From: an uncultured Eubacteriales bacterium
GTDB taxonomy: Bacteria; Bacillota; Clostridia; Oscillospirales; Acutalibacteraceae
Assembly: GCA_934489735.1 (NCBI GenBank)
Contig: CAKSSR010000001.1
Span: 62,001-126,000, forward strand
Direction: 5' to 3'
DNA length: 64,000 nucleotides
Shown here: positions 51,993 to 60,759 of the stretch, one piece after another
How the letters are laid out: each line of letters opens with the position of its first letter
How positions within the stretch are numbered: the stretch's first letter is position 1
Translations under genes and position numbers: made by a program
Notes under the pieces: generated by a model
The model's database searches: none
Told to the model about the DNA's origin: nothing
Seen by the model: only the letters and a program-made list of their open reading frames with translations

Positions 51993-52487
51993 TTAATTAT
52001 ATCTATTAAGTATGCCTTCTATGTCATCTGCAGTTAAACGACCGTAAACATCATCGTTCACAGTTAAAACAGGAGCTAGCCCACAAGCACCTATGCATCT
52101 GCATGCTGTTAAAGAAAACTTTCCATCTTCAGTACATTCTTCAGGAGCTATGCCTAATATCTCAGTAATTTTGTCTACTAATGATTGAGATCCTTTAACA
52201 TAACAAGCAGTTCCAAGACAAACTGATATATTATATATTCCTTTTGGAGATAAAGAAAATTGAGAATAAAAAGTTGACAAACCATAAACCTCTTCTAACG
52301 GTATGTTTAACTTCTCGGCTATGATAATTTGAACTTCTTCTGGAAGATATCCATAAACGCCTTGAGCCTCTTGTAACACAGGCATAACTGCTCCAGGTTC
52401 ATCTTTATGAGAATCAATAATTTTTAGTAATTCTTCTTCTTGCTGTTTAGTCCCTTTAAAAGAAACTTTGCTTATCTTTTTTTTCAT
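51993..52487 (-). CDS. hndA: Hydrogenase [2Fe-2S] subunit HndA (NuoE-like)
   Basis: 164 residues from ATG 52487, 7 bases after GGGAGGA; an in-frame TTG at 52502 lies in the ribosome site. The core has GYLPEEVQIIIAEKLNIPLEEVYGLSTFYSQF (in part GVYGYLPEEVQ) and Cys ligands CLGTAC and TACRCIGACGLAP. First gene of hndABCD, a complex that couples H2 to pyridine nucleotides in fermentation. It is divergent from a secreted-protein gene. Confidence 0.94.
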   Translation of the reverse strand: MKKKISKVSFKGTKQQEEELLKIIDSHKDEPGAVMPVLQEAQGVYGYLPEEVQIIIAEKLNIPLEEVYGLSTFYSQFSLSPKGIYNISVCLGTACYVKGSQSLVDKITEILGIAPEECTEDGKFSLTACRCIGACGLAPVLTVNDDVYGRLTADDIEGILNRYN

Positions 52488-52675
52488 TGTTTTTCCTCCC
52501 AATAGTAATATAAATCAAAACCACACATAATAGCTAATATGATAACATAAAATTCTTTATTTGCAAAGAGATATGAAGAAAAAATATTAAATTTTTGTTA
52601 AATTTATGTTTTGTACTTTTATTTATGATATAATATGTATATTATAATGATTAATTTAGGAAAGGAAAGTTTAGT

Positions 52676-53692
52676 ATGGATAAGAAAATTGTATCCTTAA
52701 TATTAAGTACTTCAATGATTCTTCAAACTCCTGCATTGGCTGTGTCAACAAATGTTAATGAAAATGAAAAAAAAGAAAGCAAAATTTTATCATTTGTTAA
52801 GAAAAATCCAATTAAAACTGCTTGTACTGGACTGCTGCTTTTAATGTCTCCATATATGATTTATAAGTATTTAAATGGATCGTCAAAACCTAATGAACAG
52901 AAAAAGCAAAATGATATTGCGAATGACGTAGGTGTTAAGAAAAGCATTAGAACAGATTTGAAAAAAGGTGACTCAAATAGTAGTAACTCTGACGATGTTT
53001 ATCCAGAAATTAAAGGAGAAGACCTAGTTACATATAAAAAGGATTTGTCACTGATGCAGAAACAAAGAAGAAAGTTAAACACATTTGGCTTTCTTGCAAA
53101 GACATGTACAGGATGTTCTAGTATGATCGAAAATTTGATACAATTATTTGATGATTCTATATCATTTGATAGCAAGAAGGATTCAGAAACAAATAATAAT
53201 AAAACTTTGATTGAAATATGTAAGAAAGTCTCTAGAGCTACTCGTGAAGGTCGTGTAGATGAAAGAGATCTGCCACCTTTTGTATTGATAGACGGTAACT
53301 TTGAAACATCAAAAGGACCTGGTAATACAATTGCTCAGTATTGGTGCATTATGGAGGTTAATTCTAAAGGTGAGATGAGATCGAGAAAAAGTGGCTTGCC
53401 TAAAGGCACTTCGAAAATTTGTGAATTTGTTGAGGAATTACAAGATAGGGAAGGAAAAACATTAAAAGATAGTAAGGAAAAGGTTAAAACATTCACATGG
53501 TCTGTACATAAAGAAATATTAAGTGCAGATCCATTAAATGAATGTAATAAGCTTCATATATTATCAAAAAATAATAAATACAATAACGGTAGTGAAAAAA
53601 ATCAATTATCACATTTATCTTATTCGATGAGCAAAGATGTCATTCCTAAACAAGGCTCTGAAAATCCTTTATGGAGGGAAATTAAAAACTAA
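52676..53692 (+). CDS. Secreted or membrane-anchored unknown protein, tandem paralogue 1
   Basis: 338 residues; ATG follows GGAAAGGAAAG. A signal peptide (1-22, SLILSTSMILQTPALA) is followed by a charged stretch, a second hydrophobic segment (about 45-62, TACTGLLLLMSPYMIYKYL), a disordered Lys/Asp/Ser linker, and a C-terminal domain (about 165-285) with EICKKVSRATREG, PPFVLIDGNFETS and TWSVHKEIL. The same architecture recurs in the next gene. Not recognised as a known family. Confidence 0.78.
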   Translation: MDKKIVSLILSTSMILQTPALAVSTNVNENEKKESKILSFVKKNPIKTACTGLLLLMSPYMIYKYLNGSSKPNEQKKQNDIANDVGVKKSIRTDLKKGDSNSSNSDDVYPEIKGEDLVTYKKDLSLMQKQRRKLNTFGFLAKTCTGCSSMIENLIQLFDDSISFDSKKDSETNNNKTLIEICKKVSRATREGRVDERDLPPFVLIDGNFETSKGPGNTIAQYWCIMEVNSKGEMRSRKSGLPKGTSKICEFVEELQDREGKTLKDSKEKVKTFTWSVHKEILSADPLNECNKLHILSKNNKYNNGSEKNQLSHLSYSMSKDVIPKQGSENPLWREIKN

Positions 53693-53768
53693 TCTTGTTT
53701 TATCGTCGCTTAGAAAAACCGTTGAAATATTATAATTTAAATAATAAATATTAAGAAAGGACATAACA

Positions 53769-54608
53769 AGGAGTAAGAAATTTATATCTCTAATACTGAG
53801 TACTTCAATGCTTCTACAGACTCCAGCACTTGCCATATCAACAAATGCTAGCGAAAATGAAAAAAAGGAAAATAAAGTTTTATCATTCATTAAGAAAAAT
53901 CCAATTAAAACTACCTGTGCTGGACTATTGCTTTTAATATCTCCATATATTATTTATAGACATTTAAATAAGTCAATAAAATCTGAACATCAAGAACAGC
54001 ATGATAATATTAAAAATAATGATGAGGATATAGAAATTGATAATATCGAAAGTAATGCCATAAGAAGTGATAATGATATTGATAATATCGAAAGTGATGC
54101 CATAGAAAGTGATAATGATCATGTAATTGAATATCCCAAAATAGGTGGCTTTATGATTACTAATCCTTGTGATGGACTAGTACAGTATGTTAAATCTGTA
54201 GCATACGATAGTCATGAAAATGAAGATAATAATGAAACTTTGACAGAAATATGCAAAAATGTATTGAAACATATCCGATATTCAGAATATGATGAGGATG
54301 AAGATGAAAATAGTTATAAAAACGATTTGCATTCATTTGTATTAGTCTATGATAACCTTGAAATATTAAAGGAAAATGGTAAAAAAGTTCAGTATTTATG
54401 TAAAGCTCAAGTTGATTCTGAAGGCAAAAGTAAAGCACCTGAAAACAATTTGCCTAAGGATGCTATCAAAATCTTTGAGTTCGTTGAGAAATTAAAAGAT
54501 GAGAATGAAAAAGAGTTAATAGATAACAATGGAAATGTTAAAAAAATTACATGGTCTGTATATAAAAATCTATTAAATGAAGAAAATGATCTAACAAATG
54601 AAAAATAA
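53769..54608 (+). CDS. Secreted or membrane-anchored unknown protein, tandem paralogue 2, canonical start lost
   Basis: About 279 residues if read from the position aligned with the start of paralogue 1. KKFISLILSTSMLLQTPALA, IKKNPIKTTCAGLLLLISPYIIY, EICKNVLK and TWSVYKNLL align with paralogue 1. At 53769 the ATG GAT of paralogue 1 corresponds to AGG AGT. No ATG, GTG or TTG lies in frame between the stop at 53745 and ATG 53808, and that ATG would cut the signal peptide. It either starts at a non-canonical codon (ATA 53763 or 53784 are candidates) or is a young pseudogene. A DNIESDAIxSDND unit is repeated twice in the linker. Confidence 0.68.
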   Translation, partial: RSKKFISLILSTSMLLQTPALAISTNASENEKKENKVLSFIKKNPIKTTCAGLLLLISPYIIYRHLNKSIKSEHQEQHDNIKNNDEDIEIDNIESNAIRSDNDIDNIESDAIESDNDHVIEYPKIGGFMITNPCDGLVQYVKSVAYDSHENEDNNETLTEICKNVLKHIRYSEYDEDEDENSYKNDLHSFVLVYDNLEILKENGKKVQYLCKAQVDSEGKSKAPENNLPKDAIKIFEFVEKLKDENEKELIDNNGNVKKITWSVYKNLLNEENDLTNEK

Positions 54609-54653
54609 AAATTGATCTCAAGTGATATCCACTTTAAGATCAATCGTTACTAA

Positions 54654-54678
54654 GGCTATAATTTATGTAGCCTTTTTT
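54654..54678 (+). terminator. Terminator of the secreted paralogue pair
   Basis: GGCTA (54654-54658) pairs with TAGCC (54668-54672) then TTTTTT. An additional hairpin TTGATCT.AAGTG/CACTT.AGATCAA (54612-54643) precedes it. The stem overlaps the 3' end of the convergent mazF. Confidence 0.7.
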
Positions 54679-55046
54679 ATATTCCCTTCAAAATTTAAAC
54701 CAAAGCTAACAAATAAAGCTTCGTTTACTAACTGCATAGACATGAAATCTAAAGAACCCATTTTCTCTTTTAATCTTCTTTTATCTATTGTTCTTATCTG
54801 CTCTAATAAGACTACAGAATTTTTTGCTAATCCGCTTGTCGAAGCACTTAATTCTATATGAGTAGGTAAGTTAGCTTTAGAATGTTGGCTTGTTATTGCT
54901 GCAGCAATAACAGTTGGACTAAACTTATTTCCTATATCATTTTGTATTATTAATACAGGACGGATACCGCCTTGTTCAGAACCAACTACTGGACTTAAAT
55001 CTGCATAATATATTTCTCCTCTTTTAATATTATCTAATGTATTCAA
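54663..55046 (-). CDS. mazF: MazF/NdoA-type endoribonuclease toxin without visible antitoxin
   Basis: 127 residues; TTG start behind CGGAGCG. KRGEIYYADLSPVVGSEQGGIRPVLIIQND (in part GEIYYADLSPVVG and GGIRPVLII), NKFSPTVIAAAITS and LEQIRTIDKRRL are MazF/PemK family hallmarks. It cuts mRNA at short sequences. I looked upstream (minus strand) for a mazE-like antitoxin and saw only stops and AT-rich leader, so it is solitary here. Confidence 0.9.
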   Translation of the reverse strand: MNTLDNIKRGEIYYADLSPVVGSEQGGIRPVLIIQNDIGNKFSPTVIAAAITSQHSKANLPTHIELSASTSGLAKNSVVLLEQIRTIDKRRLKEKMGSLDFMSMQLVNEALFVSFGLNFEGNIKKAT

Positions 55047-55124
55047 TTAATTCACGCTCCGTAAATAATCTTTTATAACATAGTTTTATATGTCTACTGA
55101 TATTTTTGCCTGATAATGAGTCGT

Positions 55125-55165
55125 TTAATCAATAAATTTTCTCGGAGCAAAAAAATATTGATTAA
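55125..55165 (-). promoter_or_regulatory. 10-bp perfect inverted repeat in the mazF leader
   Basis: TTAATCAATA (55125-55134) and TATTGATTAA (55156-55165), loop of 21 bases, upstream of the TTG start of mazF. Candidate operator or leader hairpin. Confidence 0.4.
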
Positions 55166-55221
55166 TAATATAATAGTTTTATTGTAACATTTTGATACTA
55201 TAATAATTTGTTGAATAACGA

Positions 55222-55257
55222 AATCTTAATTTAGATTATCATTACTTAAATTGAGAT
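55222..55257 (+). terminator. Terminator-like hairpin upstream of rubrerythrin
   Basis: AAATCT.AATTTA pairs with TAAATT.AGATTT followed by a run of T. It faces rightward, yet no plus-strand gene precedes it nearby; it may shield the rubrerythrin promoter from read-through. Confidence 0.5.
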
Positions 55258-55265
55258 TTTTTTAT

Positions 55266-55294
55266 TTGCTATTTTGGATATTTTGTGATACAAT
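55266..55294 (+). promoter_or_regulatory. Promoter of rubrerythrin
   Basis: TTGCTA (55266-55271), 17-base spacer, TACAAT (55289-55294). Leader about 37 bases. Confidence 0.6.
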
Positions 55295-55337
55295 GTAATT
55301 CTATTTAGTAAATTTATTTTTTTAAGGAGAATCAGTT

Positions 55338-55868
55338 ATGAAAAGTTTAAAAGGAACAAAAACAGAAGCAAATCTTAAAGAAGCTTTCGCAGGGGAATCA
55401 CAAGCAAGAAACAAATATACTTTCTTTGCTTCAAAGGCAGAAAAAGAGGGATATAATCAAATAGCTGACTTTTTTAATAAAACTGCTGCTAATGAGAAGA
55501 TACATGCTAAGCTTTGGTTTAAATTGTTGAACGATGGAGAAATAGATGATACTTTGTCGAACCTTGAGGCTGCTGCTGAAGGAGAAAATTCAGAATGGAC
55601 TGACATGTATCCTAGAATGGCAAAGGAAGCTAGAGAGGAAGGCTTTGAAGAAATTGCTTCTTTATTTGAAAAGGTAGGCGAAATTGAGAAATCGCATGAG
55701 GAATCGTACAAAAAATTATGTAAAGACTTAGAAGACGGAAGAATTTTTAAGAAAGATGAAGAAACTATTTGGGAATGTTCAAAGTGTGGATATAGAGCAA
55801 TAGGAAGTGAAGCACCTGATGTTTGCCCTGTATGTGGTCACCCAGTAGCATACTTCTACAGCAAATAG
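55338..55868 (+). CDS. rbr: Rubrerythrin
   Basis: 176 residues. An N-terminal ferritin-like diiron domain (FAGESQARNKYTFFASKA, AANEKIHAKLWFKLL, VGEIEKSHEESYKKL) is followed by a C-terminal rubredoxin-like site CSKCGYRAIG plus CPVCGHP. It detoxifies peroxide in anaerobes using NADH-linked electron donors. ATG follows AAGGAGAA. Confidence 0.94.
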   Translation: MKSLKGTKTEANLKEAFAGESQARNKYTFFASKAEKEGYNQIADFFNKTAANEKIHAKLWFKLLNDGEIDDTLSNLEAAAEGENSEWTDMYPRMAKEAREEGFEEIASLFEKVGEIEKSHEESYKKLCKDLEDGRIFKKDEETIWECSKCGYRAIGSEAPDVCPVCGHPVAYFYSK

Positions 55869-55905
55869 CTAATAATAGGAAATTCGATAATTGGAGAGTG
55901 ATTTT

Positions 55906-56802
55906 ATGAATAAGAATAATACGAATATAGAAATGAAAAAGAAAAAAAAGAAGAATTATTTAATTTTAATCATCGTTATATGTGTAGTATTGATATTAGG
56001 TCTTGGAATAAGAATATATATGAGTCTACAGAAAGATGGTAAAGTAACCACTAGCAATATATTTAATTTTGCACAGAATCAAAACACTCAGCCTATAGAT
56101 CAAAAAGAAGTTGAAGATGTTGCAGAGTCAGAACTATATATACTTAATGGTAAAAAGAGTATCAAAGACATAGGAAATCAACAGAAATTGATAATGGCTT
56201 TACACTTGTATTTAAATTCTGAAGAAGTATTAGACAAATTGAATGCAGGCGATGATAATTTTGACGTAGATGCTTCAAAACTAGATGAGTATTTTGAAAA
56301 ATCTTCTATAAGTTATATGGATAAATTAGTTCATGAAGACATTCTTTTACCAAAGTTAGACGACGGCAAAGATCCAATAGTAGAATGGAAATTTGATAGC
56401 AATACGAACAAGTACTCATGTAATACTGATATGTTCCAAGTTTATAACAATGGCTTCCCTTACGTTTACAATGTGGCAAATAAAACAAGCGAATTTAAGG
56501 AAGAGAATGGGAAATATTATCTTTCAAGAAAATATCTATGGGGCACATCAGGGAATGATGCAAATGATTGCTTCTCTGTTTATGCTTCTTATGATAATGC
56601 AAAAGACAAGAAGGACAAAATTACATCTGTTCAAGATGCGATGAATATGAACGAAAATGAAGACAATTATTCAGAAGAAAACATATATCAGAAGTATATG
56701 GATGAAAACTATGAGAGCATAAAAGACAAACTTGAGACCTATACATACGTCTTTGAAAAAGTTGATAATAAGATAAAACTTGTAGATTTTTATGTGAAAT
56801 AG
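55906..56802 (+). CDS. Single-pass membrane protein, unknown function
   Basis: 298 residues from ATG 55906, 7 bases after GGAGAG; an upstream TTG at 55891 lies in that site. A Lys-rich cytosolic start is followed by one membrane segment (about 20-40, YLILIIVICVVLILGLGI) and a long extracytoplasmic domain with no motif I recognise. Possible cell-envelope protein. It follows rubrerythrin by 37 bases and ends at a strong terminator. Confidence 0.78.
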   Translation: MNKNNTNIEMKKKKKKNYLILIIVICVVLILGLGIRIYMSLQKDGKVTTSNIFNFAQNQNTQPIDQKEVEDVAESELYILNGKKSIKDIGNQQKLIMALHLYLNSEEVLDKLNAGDDNFDVDASKLDEYFEKSSISYMDKLVHEDILLPKLDDGKDPIVEWKFDSNTNKYSCNTDMFQVYNNGFPYVYNVANKTSEFKEENGKYYLSRKYLWGTSGNDANDCFSVYASYDNAKDKKDKITSVQDAMNMNENEDNYSEENIYQKYMDENYESIKDKLETYTYVFEKVDNKIKLVDFYVK

Positions 56803-56830
56803 TCATCCAAATTTTAAGATTATTAATAAA

Positions 56831-56868
56831 GAACTAAGGGCTTGCTTACCTTAGTTCTTCGTTTTTTT
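56831..56868 (+). terminator. Terminator after the membrane protein gene
   Basis: GAACTAAGG (56831-56839) pairs with CCTTAGTTC (56849-56857), then CGTTTTTTT. The T run touches the stop codon of the convergent small gene. Confidence 0.85.
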
Positions 56869-57001
56869 ATCTATATTGATTAGAATTATCTTGTTTTTTT
56901 CTGTTTTTGTTTTGTTGCTGCTGATTTTTATTCTGATTGTTTTGTTGATTGTTATTCTGCTGGTTGTTGTTCTGGTTGTTTTGGTTGAATTGTTCGCTCA
57001 T
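56867..57001 (-). CDS. 44-residue Gln/Asn-rich peptide
   Basis: ATG 57001 follows GGGAGGTGAATCACC, a strong ribosome site. After MSEQF the peptide is almost only Asn and Gln, ending in KNRKKQDNSNQYR. CTCCCT 5' of the start can pair with AGGGAG of the ribosome site, so the leader may hide it; AAGTCT/AGACTT is an overlapping alternative stem. It is downstream of the ECF S gene by about 50 bases. Function unknown; the length suggests a small spore or envelope peptide or a scaffold, but nothing in the sequence proves this. Confidence 0.6.
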   Translation of the reverse strand: MSEQFNQNNQNNNQQNNNQQNNQNKNQQQQNKNRKKQDNSNQYR

Positions 57002-57051
57002 CGGTGATTCACCTCCCTAAGTCTATTATTAACTCAGGGAGACTTAATTAT

Positions 57052-57690
57052 TCATGAAGAATTTATTTTTATATTATTTCTTAATCGATTGTAAAACAGT
57101 ATCAGAAAGATGCATGTAGATACAAGCAATAGTATATCATATGGTAAGCTCAGGGCAAAATAATTAATAAATAAGTCAAAGGACACGTATTTAGAGTAGA
57201 TTATAAAAGAAGAAATGTTTATTATAAAGCAAAATAATGCAGCGTCAAGTATACCGAATATCAACAGCCATAATAATTTTACATTTTTTATAAATAAGCT
57301 GGATAAAAGTCCTGCTATACCGAAGGCAAACATTTGATAGACGGTCCATAATCCTTGACCAAGGAACATATTTGCAATTACAGATGATATAGAAGACATA
57401 ATAAAAGCTTCCAGGGGAGAAACAAATGAAGACATTGCGATGATTATTGCTAAAGTAGGTCTAACAATTGTAATAGGAGCGAATAAAATTCTAAATATTG
57501 CACATACTGCGCTCAACGATGACAATATTATCAATCTTTTCCCGACATATTCTTTGTTTATTTCAAATTTAGAATACATAATCAATATAAAGGAAGAGAT
57601 TCCAAATAGATATGCCATACTAACATTACCATATATAATTAATAAAATTTCCATTATTATAGCGATCAAAGTCAGCATAAAGGTTTCCAT
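57052..57690 (-). CDS. ECF transporter S component (substrate-binding membrane subunit)
   Basis: 212 residues, about six membrane segments. The run IVRPTLAIIIAMSSFVSPLEAF with later NMFLGQGLWTVYQMFAFGIAGLLSS resembles ECF S components of the CbrT-like group, which may carry vitamins such as cobalamin; the true substrate is not shown by sequence. It overlaps the ATPase gene by 19 bases and is encoded with T and A parts, i.e. a dedicated (group I) ECF module. Confidence 0.78.
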   Translation of the reverse strand: METFMLTLIAIIMEILLIIYGNVSMAYLFGISSFILIMYSKFEINKEYVGKRLIILSSLSAVCAIFRILFAPITIVRPTLAIIIAMSSFVSPLEAFIMSSISSVIANMFLGQGLWTVYQMFAFGIAGLLSSLFIKNVKLLWLLIFGILDAALFCFIINISSFIIYSKYVSFDLFINYFALSLPYDILLLVSTCIFLILFYNRLRNNIKINSS

Positions 57691-59171
57691 TTGTCGACTA
57701 TATCCTTTAAATTGATAGTATTAGGCAATCGTTTCTTTACGATATTATGGATATTTGTAGTATAGAACTTATTATTAATTATAAATTTATTAGTTTCTCC
57801 TTCAAATGCTATAGCATGATTAAATAAAAAATAGCAATAATCTGTATTTTGAGCTATAAAATCCATATCATGCGAAACCATTACTAAAGTAATTCCTTTA
57901 CTTTTCAAGTGATTTATAATATATGATAACTTTTCCTTACAAAAGTAATCCAATCCTTTAGTTGGCTCATCCAATATCAATATTTTAGGATTAGATATCA
58001 TAACTTTAGCAATAGCGGCCAATTGTTTTTGCCCGAAGCTCAAATTATCGAATGTACGATTCATTAAATCTTTTATATCATATTCTGATATTATATTTTC
58101 GAATACTTTTTCTTTATCTTTTTCATCGTTAACATGTATATCTATCATATATTTAATATCGTCTTCTAATCGTTCTTTTACAAAAAGGTACTTAGGATTA
58201 GATGGCAGTAAAGCAATACAATCGTGATATAAATTATTATACTTTTTTATATTACGATCATTCAAATATATATGTCCCTGATAAGACTTAATCAATCCTG
58301 ACATAAGTTTTATTAAAGTAGTCTTTCCTGCTCCATTGCTTCCTATTATACAATTGCTGCTTCCCTTTAATATTTTCATATTAATATCCTTCAACACGTA
58401 GTCATTGCCATAAGAAAAAGATAAATTTTTTATTCTAATTACTATTTCTCCATTACTTTTTATAGATTTTCTCATAGGATCTCTTACTGATAGCGACACT
58501 TTGTCAAACCATGCTGCAGCCTCTTTAACATTTAAAGGGTACTCCTTTCCCCCATCTAATTCGATATATAATTTTATATAATCAGGGAATAAATTTAATA
58601 ACTCAGGCTGGCTATTTCTTAAGAATGTTACAACATTTCTCACTTCTGCATCAATTATAACATTGTATTTTTCAATTAAAATTAATCTATTTGAAAGTTC
58701 CAGCAAACCATTCAAATCGTGCTCTGATATTATAATCGATATAAAAAGTTCTTTATTTATCTTTTCCAGTATACTTATTATTCTGTCTCTGTAAAACGGG
58801 TCTATGTATGAGAAAGGAGTGTCCAGAATAAGTATGTCTGGATCATTTAAAATAGCAATAGCTATATTTATTAACTGTTTTTCTCCTTCTGACATCTCAT
58901 TTACATTTTTATCAAACAAATTCTCTATTCCTAAAAAGCTGAAGATCTCTGCTGCTTCATATAAGATATCAGAATTCTGCCCCATTGTATATAATATTTG
59001 ATTGTATGGTGAAGTAAATATTATTTTTTCATTAGGATTGCTAAAGATATAATAAACCTTTTTATCATTTGATAGATCTTCATATACATTTCTTAAAAAA
59101 GATGTCTTTCCTGACCCTGTGCTGCCTGAGACGATAATAAATTCTCCTTTATCTATATCATTCATATTCAT
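57672..59171 (-). CDS. Fused double ATPase of an ECF transporter
   Basis: 499 residues, two ABC cassettes in one chain. Cassette 1 has Walker A SGSTGSGKTSF, signature NEMSEGEKQLINIAIA and Walker B ILILDTPFS. Cassette 2 has Walker A IGSNGAGKTTL, signature NLSFGQKQLAAIA and Walker B ILILDEPTKGLD, with a switch His. It would stand in for separate EcfA1 and EcfA2. The first cassette's DTPFS replaces the usual DEP after Walker B, so one site may be catalytically weak (the Glu is replaced by Thr). Confidence 0.9.
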   Translation of the reverse strand: MNMNDIDKGEFIIVSGSTGSGKTSFLRNVYEDLSNDKKVYYIFSNPNEKIIFTSPYNQILYTMGQNSDILYEAAEIFSFLGIENLFDKNVNEMSEGEKQLINIAIAILNDPDILILDTPFSYIDPFYRDRIISILEKINKELFISIIISEHDLNGLLELSNRLILIEKYNVIIDAEVRNVVTFLRNSQPELLNLFPDYIKLYIELDGGKEYPLNVKEAAAWFDKVSLSVRDPMRKSIKSNGEIVIRIKNLSFSYGNDYVLKDINMKILKGSSNCIIGSNGAGKTTLIKLMSGLIKSYQGHIYLNDRNIKKYNNLYHDCIALLPSNPKYLFVKERLEDDIKYMIDIHVNDEKDKEKVFENIISEYDIKDLMNRTFDNLSFGQKQLAAIAKVMISNPKILILDEPTKGLDYFCKEKLSYIINHLKSKGITLVMVSHDMDFIAQNTDYCYFLFNHAIAFEGETNKFIINNKFYTTNIHNIVKKRLPNTINLKDIVDKWKPLC

Positions 59172-59919
59172 ATTTTTTTCTCCCTGATCCTTTTCTTTTA
59201 TAACATATCAATGACAAAACAATGCAAATCAAACATATGACGTAAAAAGCCACGTCTATTTTCAAAGCGATGAAAAGTATATACAAGCCTAGTATTATAA
59301 TCTTATGCAAGTCTATTTTCCTCTTACATATGTATATATCAAAATTGTCTTCAAATACGTTTCTTTGAGATGAATTATTGATAACTTTAAATAGTATATC
59401 GAATACTAGATTAAGCTTTTTCTTTGCATTATATATATCACAGCCTATACATTTTTGAAAATTCATATATTTTTTAAATTCAGATATGTATATATTCATA
59501 AATCTGATAGAGCAGTCCATAATTATGATAAATTTTGGAGCCATTGATTTAAAATCTTCAGGGACTTTACTAAATCTATCTAAAAATAAAAACCAGATGC
59601 ATGTGGACAGCATAGTCAATCCATTCAATATTCCTCCATGAATCGATTCTTCGGTAATATAAAAGAAAAAAAATCTAAATACATACTTGCCGACGTAATG
59701 ATATTTAAAACTTATGCAGGTACATATAAACAAAATTGCTGAAAAAATCAAAGGAGACTTGATTTCTTTTAAAAAAAGTTTAATTTTTGAAAGCGTTAGA
59801 TAACAAATCAAAAATGTTATAATCGATAGTATAATGAAGTCCCATCTGAAGACAAATATGTTTATTAATATAATACTTAATACTATTATAAACAAGTATT
59901 CTCTTATGCTTACTTTCAT
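59158..59919 (-). CDS. ECF transporter T component
   Basis: 253 residues, five or so hydrophobic segments. The C-terminal cytoplasmic helices (RKKLNLVFDIL, FKVINNSSQRNVFE) carry the region that couples to the ATPases in EcfT, though the usual Ala-Arg-Gly signature is not clearly kept. It overlaps the ATPase gene by 14 bases and tatD by 4, so all are translated together. Assignment rests partly on context. Confidence 0.78.
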   Translation of the reverse strand: MKVSIREYLFIIVLSIILINIFVFRWDFIILSIITFLICYLTLSKIKLFLKEIKSPLIFSAILFICTCISFKYHYVGKYVFRFFFFYITEESIHGGILNGLTMLSTCIWFLFLDRFSKVPEDFKSMAPKFIIIMDCSIRFMNIYISEFKKYMNFQKCIGCDIYNAKKKLNLVFDILFKVINNSSQRNVFEDNFDIYICKRKIDLHKIIILGLYILFIALKIDVAFYVICLICIVLSLICYKRKGSGRKKYEYE

Positions 59920-60674
59920 AAATTGAATAACGTCTTTGTATTTTCTGCTGCTATATTTAAAATTTCTTGAGGGTCTCTTGACTTTATTTCTGCTATCCTT
60001 TTTGCTATTATCGGAATGTAGCTTGAGTCATTCCTCTTTCCTCTGTATGGCTCTGGCGTCATATAAGGGCAATCCGTTTCTAATAGTATCTTACTCATAT
60101 CTATTCTTGATACTATTTCAACTAATTTTCTAGCATTCTTAAAAGTCAAGGCCCCTCCTATACCAATATACATTCCCAGCTTGATTACTTCTAAAGCCAT
60201 CTCATAACTTCCTGAAAAGCAGTGGACTACTCCTTTTGGCTTATACTTTTTTAATAAATTCATTGAGTCCATGTGAGCGTCTCTATCATGAACAATAACT
60301 GGGATATCCATTTCTTTAGCCAATTTCAATTGATCTTCAAATATTCTTACTTGTGCTTCTCTGGGAGAGAAATCGTAATGATAATCCAATCCTATTTCTC
60401 CTATAGCCACAGCTCCCTCTTTTATCATATTTCTTATATCATTTATAAAATTTCTGCTCGCTTTTTGAGCCTCGTGAGGATGTATTCCAACCGCTGCATA
60501 AACGAGCTCATATTTTTTAGACAAATCTAAAGATATTCTAGAAGTACGTAAATCAGAGCCTGCATTTATAATGCCAGATATACCAGATTTAAATAAAGAG
60601 TCAAGTAAATCATATCTATCGTTATTAAAAGCCTTGTCGTCGTAATGCGCATGTGAATCAAATATATTTATCAT
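59916..60674 (-). CDS. tatD: TatD family deoxyribonuclease
   Basis: 252 residues. Metal-binding motifs DSHAHYDD, GEIGLDYHYD, VHDRDAH, HCFSGS and ETDCPYMTPEPYRGK define the family. Metal-dependent 3' to 5' exodeoxyribonuclease, cytoplasmic. It starts a four-gene transcript with the ECF module, overlapping ecfT at ATGA; a functional link is not evident. Confidence 0.93.
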   Translation of the reverse strand: MINIFDSHAHYDDKAFNNDRYDLLDSLFKSGISGIINAGSDLRTSRISLDLSKKYELVYAAVGIHPHEAQKASRNFINDIRNMIKEGAVAIGEIGLDYHYDFSPREAQVRIFEDQLKLAKEMDIPVIVHDRDAHMDSMNLLKKYKPKGVVHCFSGSYEMALEVIKLGMYIGIGGALTFKNARKLVEIVSRIDMSKILLETDCPYMTPEPYRGKRNDSSYIPIIAKRIAEIKSRDPQEILNIAAENTKTLFNL

Positions 60675-60759
60675 TAAATCACTTCCATATATAAACTAAA
60701 ATTTAATAATCATTATATATCATCTAGCAAGCCATTACAACCACATGTCAATATTTTTT

